Shown: positions 34,808 to 48,156, counted from the stretch's first letter. The stretch is DNA of 64,000 bases from Odiellus spinosus (GCA_963920705.1 OY987237.1:13980601-14044600), one strand, 5' to 3'. The notes: a model not told the origin generated them from the sequence alone. Translations and numbers: made by a program.

Positions 34808-35145
34808 CAGAAGTAGATGAAACCTTCCTTTGAAGTCTACTACTCTAATGTTCGATATAGCTCCCCTCTCTGTATGGGTAAATTCCCAATTTTACGAGAT
34901 CGGAGGGGTCCTACTTCGTACCCCCCTGTCTACGGAAAATTGGAAATTCTCTCTCTCCACAAACGACGACGTTTTTTTTGACGAACTCCGAGGCTGCTAG
35001 AGATATTCGCTCGACGAACTCCCGCTCCGAAAATATCTACCGTTAGGAGGCGTACGAATCGCGCTTTTTGAAACTAACCCATACAGAGAGGGGTAGACAA
35101 GACCCGGGAGTAATAGACTTCAAAGGAGGGTTTCATCGGCTTCTG
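34808..35145 (+). mobile_element. family A MITE copy 6
   Basis: 338 bp. The left terminus carries changes (CAGAAGTAGATGAAACC). 7-bp duplication atattaa at 34801-34807 and 35146-35152. Marker types L2 and R2. Confidence 0.9.
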
Positions 35146-35285
35146 ATATTAATCATAATAAATATATTATAGTTGCAAGATTAGAAGAGACTTAAAATTA
35201 TTCTGAAAAAACTGGTTATTCTATAGGAATTTAGGTACCTTTCAAGACCTGAAACCGATTAACAATTTTGAAGTAACTTACATTG

Positions 35286-35616
35286 CAGGGTTGCCACAGT
35301 TTTTCAGATTCAAATTCCTTGACTTTTCCAGATATTTCCCTGACCTTTCCCAATGATTTTCCCTGACCGTTTCAACTAATACTACCCAATTTTTAATGTT
35401 TTTTATATAATCGCGTTCGCCAAACTTTTTGCAGGCGTATCTTTGTTCTAATCTATACAACTGAAAAGGTCAACTTTGAACCTTTTCTGCAGATAATGAT
35501 TGTAATTTCCTGGCTTCTTGAAAGATCTTAAAATTCCCCGACTTTTCCCTGACCTTTTTGGTTCATTTTCAAATTCCCTGACTTTTCCCTGTTTTCCCTG
35601 ACCTGTGGCAACCTTG
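35286..35616. mobile_element. CAGGG-ended element (possibly hAT-like), empty site for copy 5
   Basis: 331 bp from CAGGGTTGCCACAG to CTGTGGCAACCTTG, an inverted pair, with an interior of TTCCCTGAC-type words. CAGGG..CCCTG tips occur in some hAT families, but I could not find a convincing 8-bp duplication, so the family is tentative. It contains the unoccupied ttctaat site (35446-35452). Confidence 0.6.
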
Positions 35617-36959
35617 CATTTGAATGTTTTTTGACTTATAATTTAAATTTGTTAATTAGGGTCTTTAAAATAATAAAAAAAAAAACTAAATAAGTAAAGA
35701 TAAAATTATATTTTCACATTTTTAAATATTTTTTCTTACTTTTACAAGTAAAAGTGTGCTAAGCATAACTGAACCAATAAAAACTATGAACTCAAGTTAT
35801 CCTTTTCCAAAACCCCAGGTAACGTGACCTGACATCTTGTCATATAACGTAAAAGGAAAATTCCCACCACAATTTATGACATCGTAATCCGATCACTAAT
35901 ACTTCGTAAGGTGGATGGAATTTCAAGTCCATTTCAAACATAGTCTTCAATACGAAGTTATTTTCGGTAAAGGAAAGGTACAGCGAAAAATATATAAATT
36001 ATAAAAAAAATATTACATTTTAATTATTTTTCTATCTATCTATAAAATAAGTATTCAATTTATTTTAATGGCTTGGAATAGTGTTAGTTTAACTTTGAAT
36101 CGGTGTCCCAATAAATTTATATTTAAATCCTTAAAACTATTAACAATGGAAACAATAGAAAGAGGAATAAAATATGGCGTTCAGAAGCGTCCTCAAATGG
36201 TTGGGGCATTACACGCTCTGTTTAAGGCTGAAATAATATGATAGGCTTACGTTCAAACTTTACCAAACTTATTTTAAATACCAATAACGAATTTGTTTAA
36301 CAAGCCCTCAATGTCAATTTCATCTCAGCATAGAAGCTATTTCCATTTTTTATCTGAACCACCCGAACGTTAGATGTAAACACCAAATGAGATGTTTCTG
36401 GTACATAAAATAGACTAAAGTTTAGCCAAGGCTTAAATCGGATATAATATTTATGTCTTTATTATATAAAACCATTATATTTAATACTAGTAGGCTGGAA
36501 TCTTTATAAATCACGCGTATAATGTTGAGGTCAAATTAAAATGATTGGAGAGGGGCGCCACGCAAGGGGTGGGGATCCGGGCGACAGGAAACTAGCTCTA
36601 GTGTGCCATCAGATGGAAATAACTTTCTCAAAAACCTCTCTCCTTTCTCTCGCGGTATTAAGTTAGGCTTAAGACGTAAAGAAAAAAATAAAAACAAAAA
36701 AGGCCCGAAGCAATTTCCCATGGTATAACATTTTCGCTCGTTTCATAGACTGCGTCAGAGATATACCAAGAACTTTAAATTCTAAGCTAGTCTAAGGGAA
36801 AGGAACAGCGCCTAAAGATATAATACTAGTTTCTGTCACTGACACAAAAAGGAAAAGACGTTCCACATATAGTGTCTGCGAAATAGATTTAATTATAAAA
36901 CTGGCTTCAAAGAAAAGAAAAAAAAAATTAAATTTACATTTTTATATATATTTAATATT
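35617..36959. other. no gene recognised
   Basis: AT-rich. A minus-strand frame at 36536-36721 was checked as a possible Polo first exon and does not fit. Confidence 0.35.
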
Positions 36960-36963
36960 TTAA

Positions 36964-37312
36964 AGGGATAGTGAAGTCTTTCACGCTTGATATAACAATG
37001 GAACTATTCTAGATACAAGGTAGATTCCTTATCGTTTAAATAGCCCTAATCCACCATTAAATAAAAATACAAAACAAATATTTAACTAGAAATAAATTTA
37101 AAACTTATCCGGAAAAATAGGCTTAGCTAGATTAATCGAAATCTTTAATTTCTTTGCATTGATGGATCAGTGACCAATGAACAAATACTCGTCGTTAAGG
37201 CGAGATCTCCGCGAGACTTCCAATACCATTCGATTGGTCGATGACACATCAATTTGAATAAATTCAGGATATCCATGAATACAGCTAAGCCTATTTTACG
37301 AGTTAAGTTTTA
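36964..37312. mobile_element. family E TTAA foldback, partial copy
   Basis: The left tip after TTAA (36960-36963) reads AGGGATAGTGAAG. The interior carries the family E words CTTATCGTTTAAATAG, AATAGGCTTAG and, on the right arm, GCTAAGCCTATTTTACG. The right tip is lost. Confidence 0.6.
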
Positions 37313-39399
37313 ACCAAGTTGAAGCGGATACTCAATATAAAACCTCGTAGGAAAACAATTGATAATTATTTAAGTTTAGTAAAATATTTGAAGATTTAAC
37401 TACGCTGATCATTTTAAATTTTAACACGAATGTAATTGGTCGAACGTGTTTAAAGAAAAAATATTATAAACCAATAAGCTCTGACTATATATTTATTATA
37501 TTTTGAAAATATAAATTTATTAATTCTTTTTTGATAGAAATATTGAATATTAAATTATATTCCAAGGTCAAAAATGACCTCATGTACCTTCTCACAACTC
37601 GTCTATTATCTTAATCTACAAAACACTTTCTTACCTTGAACCTCTTAATTTCATACGCGACTGAAATTTACCTTTACAAAATTTTATATCAATGGAACAA
37701 ATGTAAATATTAATAAAGCAAAGATAAGCTTATGAAATAATACCAATTGATGGTGACGAAATCTTTGTTCGAAACCGGAAATGTGAAGAAAGTGTTTGGC
37801 ATTAAGAATTTAATCAGACGCCGTTTTTGCCGTTGTAATTTTAATTAAATTTTGAACCGCTTCCAAAATTCAAAAGTTAAATATTTAAATGGTAAACGAG
37901 CGAGAAAATGACGAACACTTTTGGAATTTCGCGAATTTTATGAATGAATTTAAATTTGGAATGAAAAGCTATTTTAATTACGAGAGCAGTAAATTCTAAT
38001 TAAAATATTAAAGGGCCAAACTCGCTTCGAGTTTAATATATATTTTAATTGTCGTTCAAACAAAAAAATTTAACATATTTAACTAGACATTATCGAAAAG
38101 TGCCATCTTAAAGAAAATTTCCCTCAAGGAAGATTGAAAATGAAGGAAAAAATATTAATTAGGATGGTTAATTAGAGGAAATTTTAAATATTAGTTTAGT
38201 AATTTGAGAGTTAATAAGGGCTTAAAAATTTAACAAACATGCCCCGATTGATATAAAATTCAGAAAGGCTTATTCAATTCTTAATCCTCAATTGCTCCAA
38301 CTAGAGTTTACTGGCGAACAAGAGCCAAAAACTTATTTTAAATACCAATTATATTATAATTCTAACGACTTTATTTAAAAACTAAATTTCACCGGCGTAA
38401 ATTGCACCTAACATCTTAAATTCAAGTTATTTTTTGAGTGTGAAAGTTAATTTCTATGATAATTATTAAAGCTAATTAGAAATATTTATACACTCACACG
38501 TTTCATTTAAAAGAACGTGTAAAACTACAGCCTATGTTTCGAGGGAGAAAACACTGATTCCAGCTTTAGTGCATAGCTCTTATGAACCGAGTTCATCTTT
38601 GGCAGTGTAAATATTTAAAATATTTGTACACATAATTTAAATATCTTCCCCTCGAGTTGTTAACATTTATAAACAAACCAATCATCATAAAGATAAAGGG
38701 CCTTTTGATAACGATGTCGAGTGAGTTTTAAAGGTTTATTGGACGAGACCAAATGAAAGAAAAAGGTAAAACACAAACTAAGTTGGGAGTTACCGAAGAT
38801 TACTGAATTATTAAAAGGAGCGAGTATATGTATGGTTCGTGTTGGTTAGATAAGTTGTCGGTGATTTACGAAAATCCCAAATTAATTGGAAACAAAAATG
38901 AGTCAACAGGGAAATCTTCTGGAAAGCGAGAGGCTTCGTAGCGAGACGTGGATTTTCTAGCGCCAAAACTAAACTGGCCCTAAATGATAATGACATTCCG
39001 TGGATACAAGGTATTTTAAAAGTTGGGAGAGTTTTGGGCAAAATTCGCGACGCGTGGAAAATAACCACTTTGGAAAACTTTTTGGCATAACGTATAATAA
39101 ACCTTAAGCCTAATTAATCGTGTCGGAAATATTAAAGAACCAAAACTTTAAACTTAGGCTTAGCGTTTTTTATAAACGTTTTCGATTACTTTCAGCTACG
39201 CTTTCAGTCAATTATGATAACGATATAATTAGGCTTAGCTTCTTTTATCAAAATTAAAGAATGGTTAAGCAGAAATTAAAAGTTATTAACTTCAATATTA
39301 AGGAAATTATCTGAATATATTTAATGCAAAATTTTATAAGAAAAACTCTACTCCCAGTCAAGTTAGCTAACAATTCTAAGCCTAAGCAGTTTGCTAATA
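37313..39399. other. AT-rich non-coding stretch
   Basis: No gene or element recognised. Confidence 0.35.
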
Positions 39400-39743
39400 A
39401 TATCTAAGACTGCTAAGCCTAAATGTAGGTCATATCTAAGACTGCTAAGCCTAAATGTAGGTCATATCTAAGACTGCTAAGCCTAAATGTAGGTCATATC
39501 TAAGACTGCTAAGCCTAAATGTAGGTCATATCTAAGACTGCTAAGCCTAAATGTAGGTCATATCTAAGACTGCTAAGCCTAAATGTAGGTCATATCTAAG
39601 ACTGCTAAGCTTAAATAAAGGTCATATCTAAGACTGCTAAGCCAAAATGTAGGTCATATCTAAGACTGCTAAGCCAAAATGTAGGTCATATCTAAGACTG
39701 CTAAGCCTAAATAAAGGTCATATCTAAGACTGCTAAGCCTAAA
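39400..39743 (+). repeat. 32-bp satellite array, about 11 units
   Basis: The unit begins ATATCTAAGACTGCTAAGCC, then TAAATGTAGGTC, at a strict 32-base period from 39400 to 39720. Units near the middle-right vary at two positions (AAAATG or AAATAAAG). The array ends where family C copy 2 inserted. Confidence 0.93.
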
Positions 39744-39750
39744 TCACAAT

Positions 39751-40031
39751 CAAGGAGGATCAGAGAAGGAGAGGAAATGTGGGGCTGCGTTGAGTTAGAG
39801 AGAGAAGAGCCAACCTCCCACTCGGGTGGAAAGGGGGGATAGGAAATTCTCGAGGTAAACTGTTGTCACGTGGTCGCTAGCTAGCGCGTCTCATAAAGAA
39901 TTCGTTTTACCCACGCGACAACATTTTACCACGAAACGTCTCTACCCCCGTTCTCCCAGAGTGGGAGTTTAGGCCGACGCAGTAGGAACCGCGCCGTCCC
40001 CACATTTCCTCTCCTTCTCTGATCCTCCTTG
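39751..40031 (+). mobile_element. family C MITE copy 2
   Basis: 281 bp with intact termini. 7-bp duplication tcacaat at 39744-39750 and 40032-40038. Nearly identical to copy 1. Confidence 0.92.
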
Positions 40032-40038
40032 TCACAAT

Positions 40039-41235
40039 ATTCTATGAATTCAATTAATTTCGGACAAAAATATAATTAAAACTGACGATTTTCATGTTAG
40101 CCTTACATTTCACATAATCGAACTATTCCGAAATGTCTAACAAAGGCTCCCACTCCTTTTTTAAGACACAATAGATTAGATTAAAGAGAAAAGTAATGCT
40201 TATGCCACTGGAATGGGGTAACCTAAATTGGCCAATTACCGCGCTATCCACCTCTTCTATATCCCTTTCCATTCTTTACCCACCAAGATGAATTATCCAC
40301 AAGTCTGAGAAATCGTTAAGCAAGAAGAAAGCATTGGAATTAGTAGACAGTTTACGTAGATAAAATTAATATGGCAGCACGAACAAAGCTAAGCTACCGG
40401 TTATCTCATAAGATCATTTTCCTTAAATATAAAGTAGGGATCTAGCTCCGACAGTGTTGTTAAATCAAGGTGAAACAATAAACAGCCGACATTCTTAAAA
40501 TAACTAAATCAGCACAATTTTCAAAGAATTTACTTCTTCAAGGGAGGATGAAAGTAATTTTTAACTTGGCACGTAGTTTTTGTAAAATGAAGTCTTCTGA
40601 AATATATTTCAGAAAACTTTACTTACACTTTTTGATTTAGGGGAAAAAAAAACACTATTTGCGAATAAAATTGATCACGAAGGAAAGTGGTGCCTGGCGA
40701 ATACCCAAATAAAGACCACCATGCAAATTTACGTTTGAACGATTTTCAAATATAATTAAATTGACGAGAAATAAAAAATTGCCTTCAAGGAATTTAAAAA
40801 GTAAAAAATAAATAAACTAAACCCACTTCCTAAAAAGCCGTTTTATAAAAGCAAATTGGATAGGAAACTTACTACGGAAAACTTCTTTCATTCTAAGAAA
40901 AGAAAAAAAAAAAAAAAACTAAATTGAAATGTTTAAACGTTTTCTATCGGACTTAAGGAAAGAGAAAATTGGTTTAGTCAAGTCCATTTAGTGTAATGTA
41001 TTCAATGTCTAGTTTCAAACTTAAAGTTCAGTACGTACAAAGTTAGGCTCCCTAGTCCTACCTTAAACATTTAATATATATCAGAGCTGCTACATAATCT
41101 TTATTTTAAAATTCCACGGTTTCTTCCAGGTGTTCTCTAACTAAATAGCCTTTTTAATTTTCCTTTTTTTTTCTGGATATAATTTGGTATAAGCCATTTT
41201 TTACGGATATCAGTTCCCTATATCTTTTCCAAAAC
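40039..41235. other. no gene recognised
   Basis: AT-rich. An AGGGAGGATGAAAG word near 40543 resembles a TTAA-element tip without a partner. Confidence 0.35.
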
Positions 41236-41679
41236 ATTTGGCCCAATTATTCCCAGCTTTTCCCCGATTCTCTGGCCCAATTATTTCAAACTTTTCCCCT
41301 GAACCTCTGGTCCAATTATTCCAAACTTTTCCCAGACATTTTGGCCCAATTCCGAACTTTTCCCAGACATTTTGGCCCAATTCCAAACTTTTCCCAGACA
41401 TTTTGGCCCAATTCCAAACTTTTCCCAGACATTTTGGCCCAATTCCAAACTTTTCCCAGGCATTTTGGCCCAATTCCAAACTTTTCCCAGACATTTTGGC
41501 CCAATTCCAAACTTTTCCCAGACATTTTGGCCCAATTCCAAACTTTTCCCAGACATTTTGGCCCAAATCCAAACTTTTCCCGAACCTTAACCCAATTAAC
41601 TTTATAATTCCACGATATTTTGGACAAATTCTAATTTTCCCTGACCCTTCCCGGTTTTATCTGACCTGTTTCAACCCTG
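41236..41679. repeat. 31-bp tandem array within a CAGGG-type element
   Basis: Eight near-perfect 31-base units (AACTTTTCCCAGACATTTT, then GGCCCAATTCC) at about 41320-41575 follow two or three longer diverged units. The segment ends TTTCAACCCTG at 41679, as in the CAGGG-ended elements. Because 31 is not a multiple of 3, every frame stays open on both strands, giving several overlapping frames of 70-160 codons that are not genes. Confidence 0.9.
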
Positions 41680-44432
41680 TATTAACAGTAAATCATTCCA
41701 TAATATATAGTTCACACCAAAGATAAGTTTATGTGGTTTTCAAAATCATTTAGTTTCAAAACTAATTCCCTTAGATTATTAACCTTGTATATTAATCAGC
41801 TGTATTACAAAGTAAGCTCGCGCCATCGCAAGAGCGTAACTACAACCAGAAATAAAACTAAAAGTGATTTTCAGAATTAGGGGGTTCTATTACGCTGAAA
41901 CCAAGACAAAAAAAGATAAGATAATCTCTTAGAAAAAATACTTAAATTTGTACGTGCTAAAAAGTCAAATTGATTCTGATTGGATAGTAATCCAATTCAA
42001 GATCCAACCAACCAAAAGGATGATAAAATTCTATCCAAATGGTTATCTTCTTCTTCGGATAGGAGAACATAAAATGAAAACTTTTTTTATGGTTCTTATA
42101 TTGGCTATTTGTTCGTGAAATTAAATTGAATAGAAGAATGTTAGGGGAATGAAACTAAATTAGGTATAAAAAAAAATATTCTTTAACCTTAAAGCATATT
42201 CCATCTTATTCGATGGATAAATTATAGTGAATGGATTTTTATTTCGCATCTCGATACCATAAGGGTTATTTATATTTCAGGATAAGACGCTACCACGATC
42301 AAAAGCAAGAACATTAAGAATATAAAGGCGATTTTATATTGAACCCAGGGTTGAGTCTGGTATAATTTCAATGCCTCAGACCCTTAGGGATTTGATATTT
42401 TCATATATTTTGCTATTTTTAGTAGGGTATAAATTTTGGGAATTATTGCGAATAGACAAAAACTTATCTATGCGGGATGCGAATAGACAAAAACTTATCT
42501 ATGCGGGATAGACACAAAACTGTAAAAGTCTTCGGGGCTGTATACGGTAATTGAATTTTTAGATTTTTGTATTTTTTTGTTCGCCTCGTCTCACTCCCAG
42601 TACAGATAAGTTTTTTCGCTAGTTTTATATCCACCCAAAATGTTTCTAGGCGGTCATTGTGATAAGATAAAGCGTATACATTCAAAGGAAGGGTCAAATA
42701 TTCGGAACAATCAACGTATTAACATAATTTGCTGTCGTCTGCTAAATATGCAGAGTCTTAACTCCTCAAAAACAAACTATCTCTTTCTGTCTAATTATAA
42801 AATATATTTGTATTTGAATGGAAGAAAATTACTTAGGTTTGCATCCTAGACGAACTATAAAATTTCAATTTCAATCTATATCCTTAAAAAAAAAGTCTAG
42901 GGTATACAAATCATTGGATGTGAAAATTCTCGACAGACGTTTGAATGAAACGCAAATTGCCTTTGATATTCAACAGTAACCCGTTTATAGAACCTATATC
43001 GTTCTTTAAAATCGACGAGATTGCGTCGTGACTACGGGATTACTTGATATAACTGACATTACGCGTCGAAATAATGGGTGAAACCCCTTAAAGAAAAATT
43101 GTAAAAGCGTAAGATTACTTAAAAGCATGAAGAGAAATCGTAGGTATCGCTGTGGGAGGTTCCCAGCTCGTCCGTTTCCGCTCCTAAACCATAAATCATT
43201 AAAAACAAAATTTCCAGATATAACAGATAATACCTAAACGTATAATGCATATTCAATCCTTAAGCCTAATCTATTAAAAAAATTGCGCTTAAATAAATTT
43301 AAGTATAAGCTTATATAGCCCAACATATTTCGTAATTTTGAAATTTTAAATGAAATAAAAATGATACCAACCTAATGATGTATACCAACACATGGGGAAT
43401 GGATACCAGAGCAGCGTGCAATAAATACTTTGCACGTAACCTGGCCGTGAACATATGATATTATCGGTTCAAACGATGTAAAAAAAGACAATTCAATAGA
43501 TTGTATGTTCACAGTAAAATTAGGATAAAGCTCTTTGGGAATCCAAGATTTAAATCATATGGTTCTTATTATACAAAAAATAGATTTTCCCTGACTGATT
43601 TGTACTGATTTGAACTGATTTTTTTTTTTTTTTTCAGGTTTTACCAGCGAACTTTGAAATGAAATTTCCATGCACAATTAAACCATAATTAAAACTACGA
43701 ATTTCGCTAATTGATTAAAAAATTTCAATCTCAATAAATATCCCAGATATTTCTGATTTATGTAAAAGTTTAGAATGTTTCTTAAATTTCCCTGATTTTT
43801 AGCAACATTAAAATTCCCAGGTATTCCAGGACTGTATGAACCCTGATTAATTACTCGAAGTGAACTTAAATAATGTCAAAAAAGTTTTTTTTCTGTTCTC
43901 AGTTGATAGTTCGTTCGTTTAATTTACCATAAACTGCGAAAAGGCGGAGTTATGTGTTAAAAGAATCAATTTTATTTACACTGGGCCCCTTAAAACTATA
44001 TAATACCTTAAAGAAAGGGTGTTTTTAACGAGATAAGTAGTAAGAAAAAAATAGGATACTACCTACACAAGTTGATTTACGTCCCACCATTTTTAAATAC
44101 TTCGTAGTAATACCATCTCTTGTTTTAACACTACTTTACCTATATACAATTCTTCAGGGTAAGTTTTCAATATCGCGAAAGACGAGGGTATAGAATAGTT
44201 TCGCAAACTGTTCATAAACAGAAATATTAGTTTTCGCAAAAGGGCACAAATGCAATTATACTTTACATCCCACACTCGTATGTTATGAATTGTAACGAAA
44301 GTTAATTTTGTTATAAACATATTTTAGGTAATAAATTAAATCTTAATTAACATTTCATTATACCGTATGTATTTTGAATATATTTGTTCCCTATTCGCTC
44401 ACGAGGAAAGGTTTAAAATTATTTATTTTCTC
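41680..44432. other. no gene recognised
   Basis: AT-rich. About 43585-43846 contains CCCTGA-type words ending GAACCCTG, probably a decayed CAGGG-type element. A direct duplication of about 30 bases occurs at about 42449-42508. Confidence 0.35.
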
Positions 44433-44436
44433 TTAA

Positions 44437-44869
44437 AGGGAGGATGCAACCTAACAACAAGTGATTTTTTATCGATTCCTTATTGTTTAAATAGGCCTAA
44501 TCCACTATTTAAAAAATTTACAAACAAATATTAAACTAGAAATAAATTTAAAACTTACAATGAAAATAGGCTTAGCGGGATTCATGGAGGTCCTGTTTTC
44601 CTCGCGTGTAGTGTCTAGCGACCAATCGCGCGCGACGTAAGTCTCGTAGAGATCTCGCTTGAACGACGGGCCTTTGCTCATTGGTTGCTAGACCTTACAC
44701 GGAGGCAATTCAGGATCTCCATGAATCCCGCTAAGCCTATTTTCAGGGTAAGTTTTAAATTTATTTCTAGTTTAATATTTGTATTGTAAACTTTTTATCG
44801 ATGGATTAGGCCTATTTAAACGATAAGGAATCGATAAAAAATCACTTGTAATTAGGTTGCATTCTCCCT
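44437..44869. mobile_element. family E TTAA foldback, complete copy
   Basis: 433 bp between TTAA at 44433-44436 and 44870-44873, tips AGGGAGGATGCAACC and, inverted, AGGGAGAATGCAACC. The arms are inverted copies for most of their length (about 170 bases each). The centre carries the palindromic words GGTCTAGCGACC-like and TTGGTCGCTAGACC-like. No protein is encoded. Confidence 0.88.
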
Positions 44870-44873
44870 TTAA

Positions 44874-46043
44874 AGGGAAAAGGGAGAATGCAACCTAATT
44901 TGCATTTTTTATATTGCAAAATATGTCTAATCCACCAGTAGAAAAATTAAGAACAATTATTTTGCTAGAATTAAATTTAAATAGGCTGTAGTAAAATTAA
45001 AATTCGAAGGGCGTGCCTATTTCAAAAAATATTTGGCGAAATCTAGCGCAATATTTAATTTATGGGTGTTCAAAATTTAATTATATGTTTAATTTTAACG
45101 ACCGGAAGACCTTAATAAATTTTATACATTTTTAATCCAGAATGACATCATATATATCAAAGTATAATTTAACTAGTGATTGTTAAAGAGGTTGGTTAAG
45201 GGAATATGTAGCTGCAGTAACGGTGCAAACATACATTGCTCATCAAAATAAAGTATGGTGAAATTGCGGATGTGAACTTAAATTTCAACGTGGGAAACCT
45301 CGATTTCAAAGAAAAATGTAATATTGTAAAATATTCATAAACTAAGAAACTTACGTGATAACTATATTTCAAAAAACGTTAGAAACTCGAATAAATATGA
45401 AATAAAGGGTTTTTAAAACGCAAACTCTGAAAGTTTTCCTCCCAAAATATACGGATAAGAACGAAAAACAGACGTTTCTTTGAAGAAAGCCGTATTTTCG
45501 TTATATACGAATGACATTAATACGATTTTTAGAATACTAGGCCTAACATAAAAAAATATATAGTTGCTACAGTAAACATTTTTTCAACGATATATAAACT
45601 TATAAATCTTCAAAACTACGCACGTTTGAACTTATATGGGAAAATAAATACGAAATTCTTCTATCATACACTAGCACAGGACGGGAACTAAAAAAAATGA
45701 CGAACTGAATTTATAGAAACTTATTTTGCCGACCAAAAAATAAACAAACATAGCTAGCAATAATAAAATAGATTCAAAATGGTTTAGACAATATTGAAGT
45801 CAACATGCAAGTTCAAAATCCTCAAAACACTTGTATACAAACGGAATCAACTTGAACTAAAGTTTTAATTTGCATAACTGTTGAACTTTAGTATTATTAA
45901 AAGATTACAAAACATCAAACTATTTTAATAGAATGTTTAAGTTCTGGACAAAATACGCTGAGCGCTCTTGAATTTCTGAAGATATTCTAACAAATAGAAT
46001 CTGGACATGAAAAGCATTTACGCGGCAAAAGTATTTAAAGAAT
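44874..46043. other. family E fragment, then no feature
   Basis: Starting at about 44884, AGGGAGAATGCAACCTAA repeats the family E tip immediately beside the complete copy, then diverges. The rest is AT-rich with no feature. Confidence 0.45.
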
Positions 46044-46050
46044 GTATAAC

Positions 46051-46468
46051 CAGAGGTATATAATAACCCCCTTCGGGGGGATGTATGAAAGCCCCTATAC
46101 TACCAATGCTAAAAATCACGAACAACAAGAGCCCGTTGCTGACTATCTAGGCCACTAGCTCGCGCTGGACTTCTCAATGTCGCTACTCTAGTAAATGGTC
46201 TTTGTATAAACAAGACGGCTCGATTTGTGTTTAGAACTTCCTGTCTCGGGAGTCGGGCTGTCTGTTAAAATGGAGTCGAAGGTTGACTTCGGCTCGCGAG
46301 TTCCGGAAGTGCGCGTAGGGAAAATTTAGTGAGGTTCAAAATGGTGTAACTATTTTTTGGGAGTAAAGCGGTGTGTCGATCCGTCGCGATTTACGCCGGG
46401 CACTCGTTGTTCGTCGATTTTGCCTACCTTTCATACTTCCCCCCGAAGGGGGTTATTATATACCTCTG
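46051..46468 (+). mobile_element. family D MITE copy 3
   Basis: 418 bp with both termini and both TTCG hairpins. Exact 7-bp duplication gtataac at 46044-46050 and 46469-46475. Confidence 0.92.
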
Positions 46469-46810
46469 GTATAACGTAATATTTTTAACTTAAAATATAC
46501 GTATTTCATGTCGTCTTTAATATTGACTAACAACTAAAGTTTGCAGAGTTTATAAAAATAAATAAAATGTGTAGGTACATAAAGAAATCAAATCACGTAG
46601 TTATATTTGGTTCAAGCATTGAATATTCGAGAAATATAGCGAAAAGTCTGCGAAGAAAAACATGCGTAACATTAAAATATATACCAACATATACCTTCGA
46701 CAGAATTTTAAAACATTCAATCAGATTGAATAGATGTGGATTCAATAGAATTTAAAAATAGCGAAAGATGCGAAATAAATCGCGCTAAGTTCAACTTAAA
46801 ACCTTTAGAA

Positions 46811-47211
46811 AGGGAGGATGAAATGTATATTAAAACTAAAATGAAAGATTAATGGAAAATTGGACAGCACGCTTTGATTTTTGAAAACCAATACCAACTT
46901 TCTCGAATCAGAGTCAACTCTAAGGTAACCAATAAGATTCCATTATTAGACCGGCGTTAAAGTCGCCTTTTCTAGCTTAGCAGACGACGTTAATTGTACA
47001 GTCAAAGCTAGGCTGCGTACATATAAGGGAAGACCATTTTAAAGGGGCAAATTTCAGAGCAGATATGGCCTTTAACAATATAAAAAAACTTGCACGAGAA
47101 ACTTGTAACAGGCTTAGCGGAGTTCTTAATTTATAATAGACTAGCTAACTTATGTAAGGTAAAGATTCTTAGATCAAGTTTTAAACCCAAGTTAAGTTTT
47201 TTACATTCCCT
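46811..47211. mobile_element. TTAA-type element, decayed left edge
   Basis: Tips AGGGAGGATGAAATG and, inverted, AGGGAATGTAAAAAAC. The right flank is TTAA (47212-47215). The left flank reads TTAGA, so one TTAA copy appears mutated. The interior differs from family E. Confidence 0.5.
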
Positions 47212-47215
47212 TTAA

Positions 47216-48149
47216 AAACATTAGGTTAACGGCCAACTGAAGGTCACGTAAGTAAAAAAAAAAAAAACACGTAGGGTCAAAACATGCAGCTTCGAATCCG
47301 ATGAGAAAGACTTGGGGGATTTATAGTCAAAACAGCGTGTGGCTTTTGCCAGGATAGTCGCAAAATTTCACTCACCAATATCAATATAATCAATCCATAG
47401 GTTTGATCACTATGTAAATTAGGGGTGGAATAATCTAAATAGAATAGGCCTCGCGTAACTTTCATGGGATTCGAGAATTAAGTATAGTTGCTAGCGTCAA
47501 AATCATCCAATTGAGATGTCTACAGGCGCAATATTAGGTTTGGTTCAATCTTAGAGATTAATTTTCAACTTTTTAAAAGGCAACCTCGCTCTTTTAGTGT
47601 AGAAACTTTAAGCTGAGCGTAACTGTAGTTAGTACACTGCATGGGAACAACCATAGGGGGTTCCTAAGTTCCTAACTTCGTAACGTATAGTCAAGGTTAC
47701 GGAATATAATGAGGGTTGTGCGGGAGACGCGTAAATGCGTAGGAAATATTAACCGAATTTTTTAAACATGAGCAAGACGCTGCGTGCTTGGTTAGAAATA
47801 TTAATTTTTTTAACTACTTTATTGTCTATAACGAGTTTCACAATTTTATAAACTTTAATTGAATAGAGACTTCTTAATGGGATTGAGTTACATTATAGAT
47901 AAAGGTATACTTTATCTTGATATGATAATTAAAATGTGTTGAGGTTTAAAGAGATACTAAAACTAGAAAGTTATAATTAATTTGGATTGTTTCAAAAATT
48001 CAAATTTTCATAGCTCAAAGGCTGAATCTCCTTGTTTTTCCTCCATGATATTGGCGTGTGGTTCCCGGGGGTATGGTAAAATTTATGGTCGAAACTGAGG
48101 CGCATAGGTAGACGAAGTAAAAAAATGAATTGCAAACTCTTGTTGAACA
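47216..48149. other. no feature recognised
   Basis: AT-rich spacer. Confidence 0.35.
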
Positions 48150-48156
48150 ATAATAT

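Noticed and set aside
37628-37660. Minus-strand mini-exon reading AYEIKRFK before GTAAGA
   Set aside because: Lacks the Leu-Gly-Lys expected before GGFA and is only about 26 bases long.
41210-41726. Six overlapping open frames with periodic peptides
   Set aside because: They are a product of a stop-free 31-bp tandem repeat rather than coding sequence.
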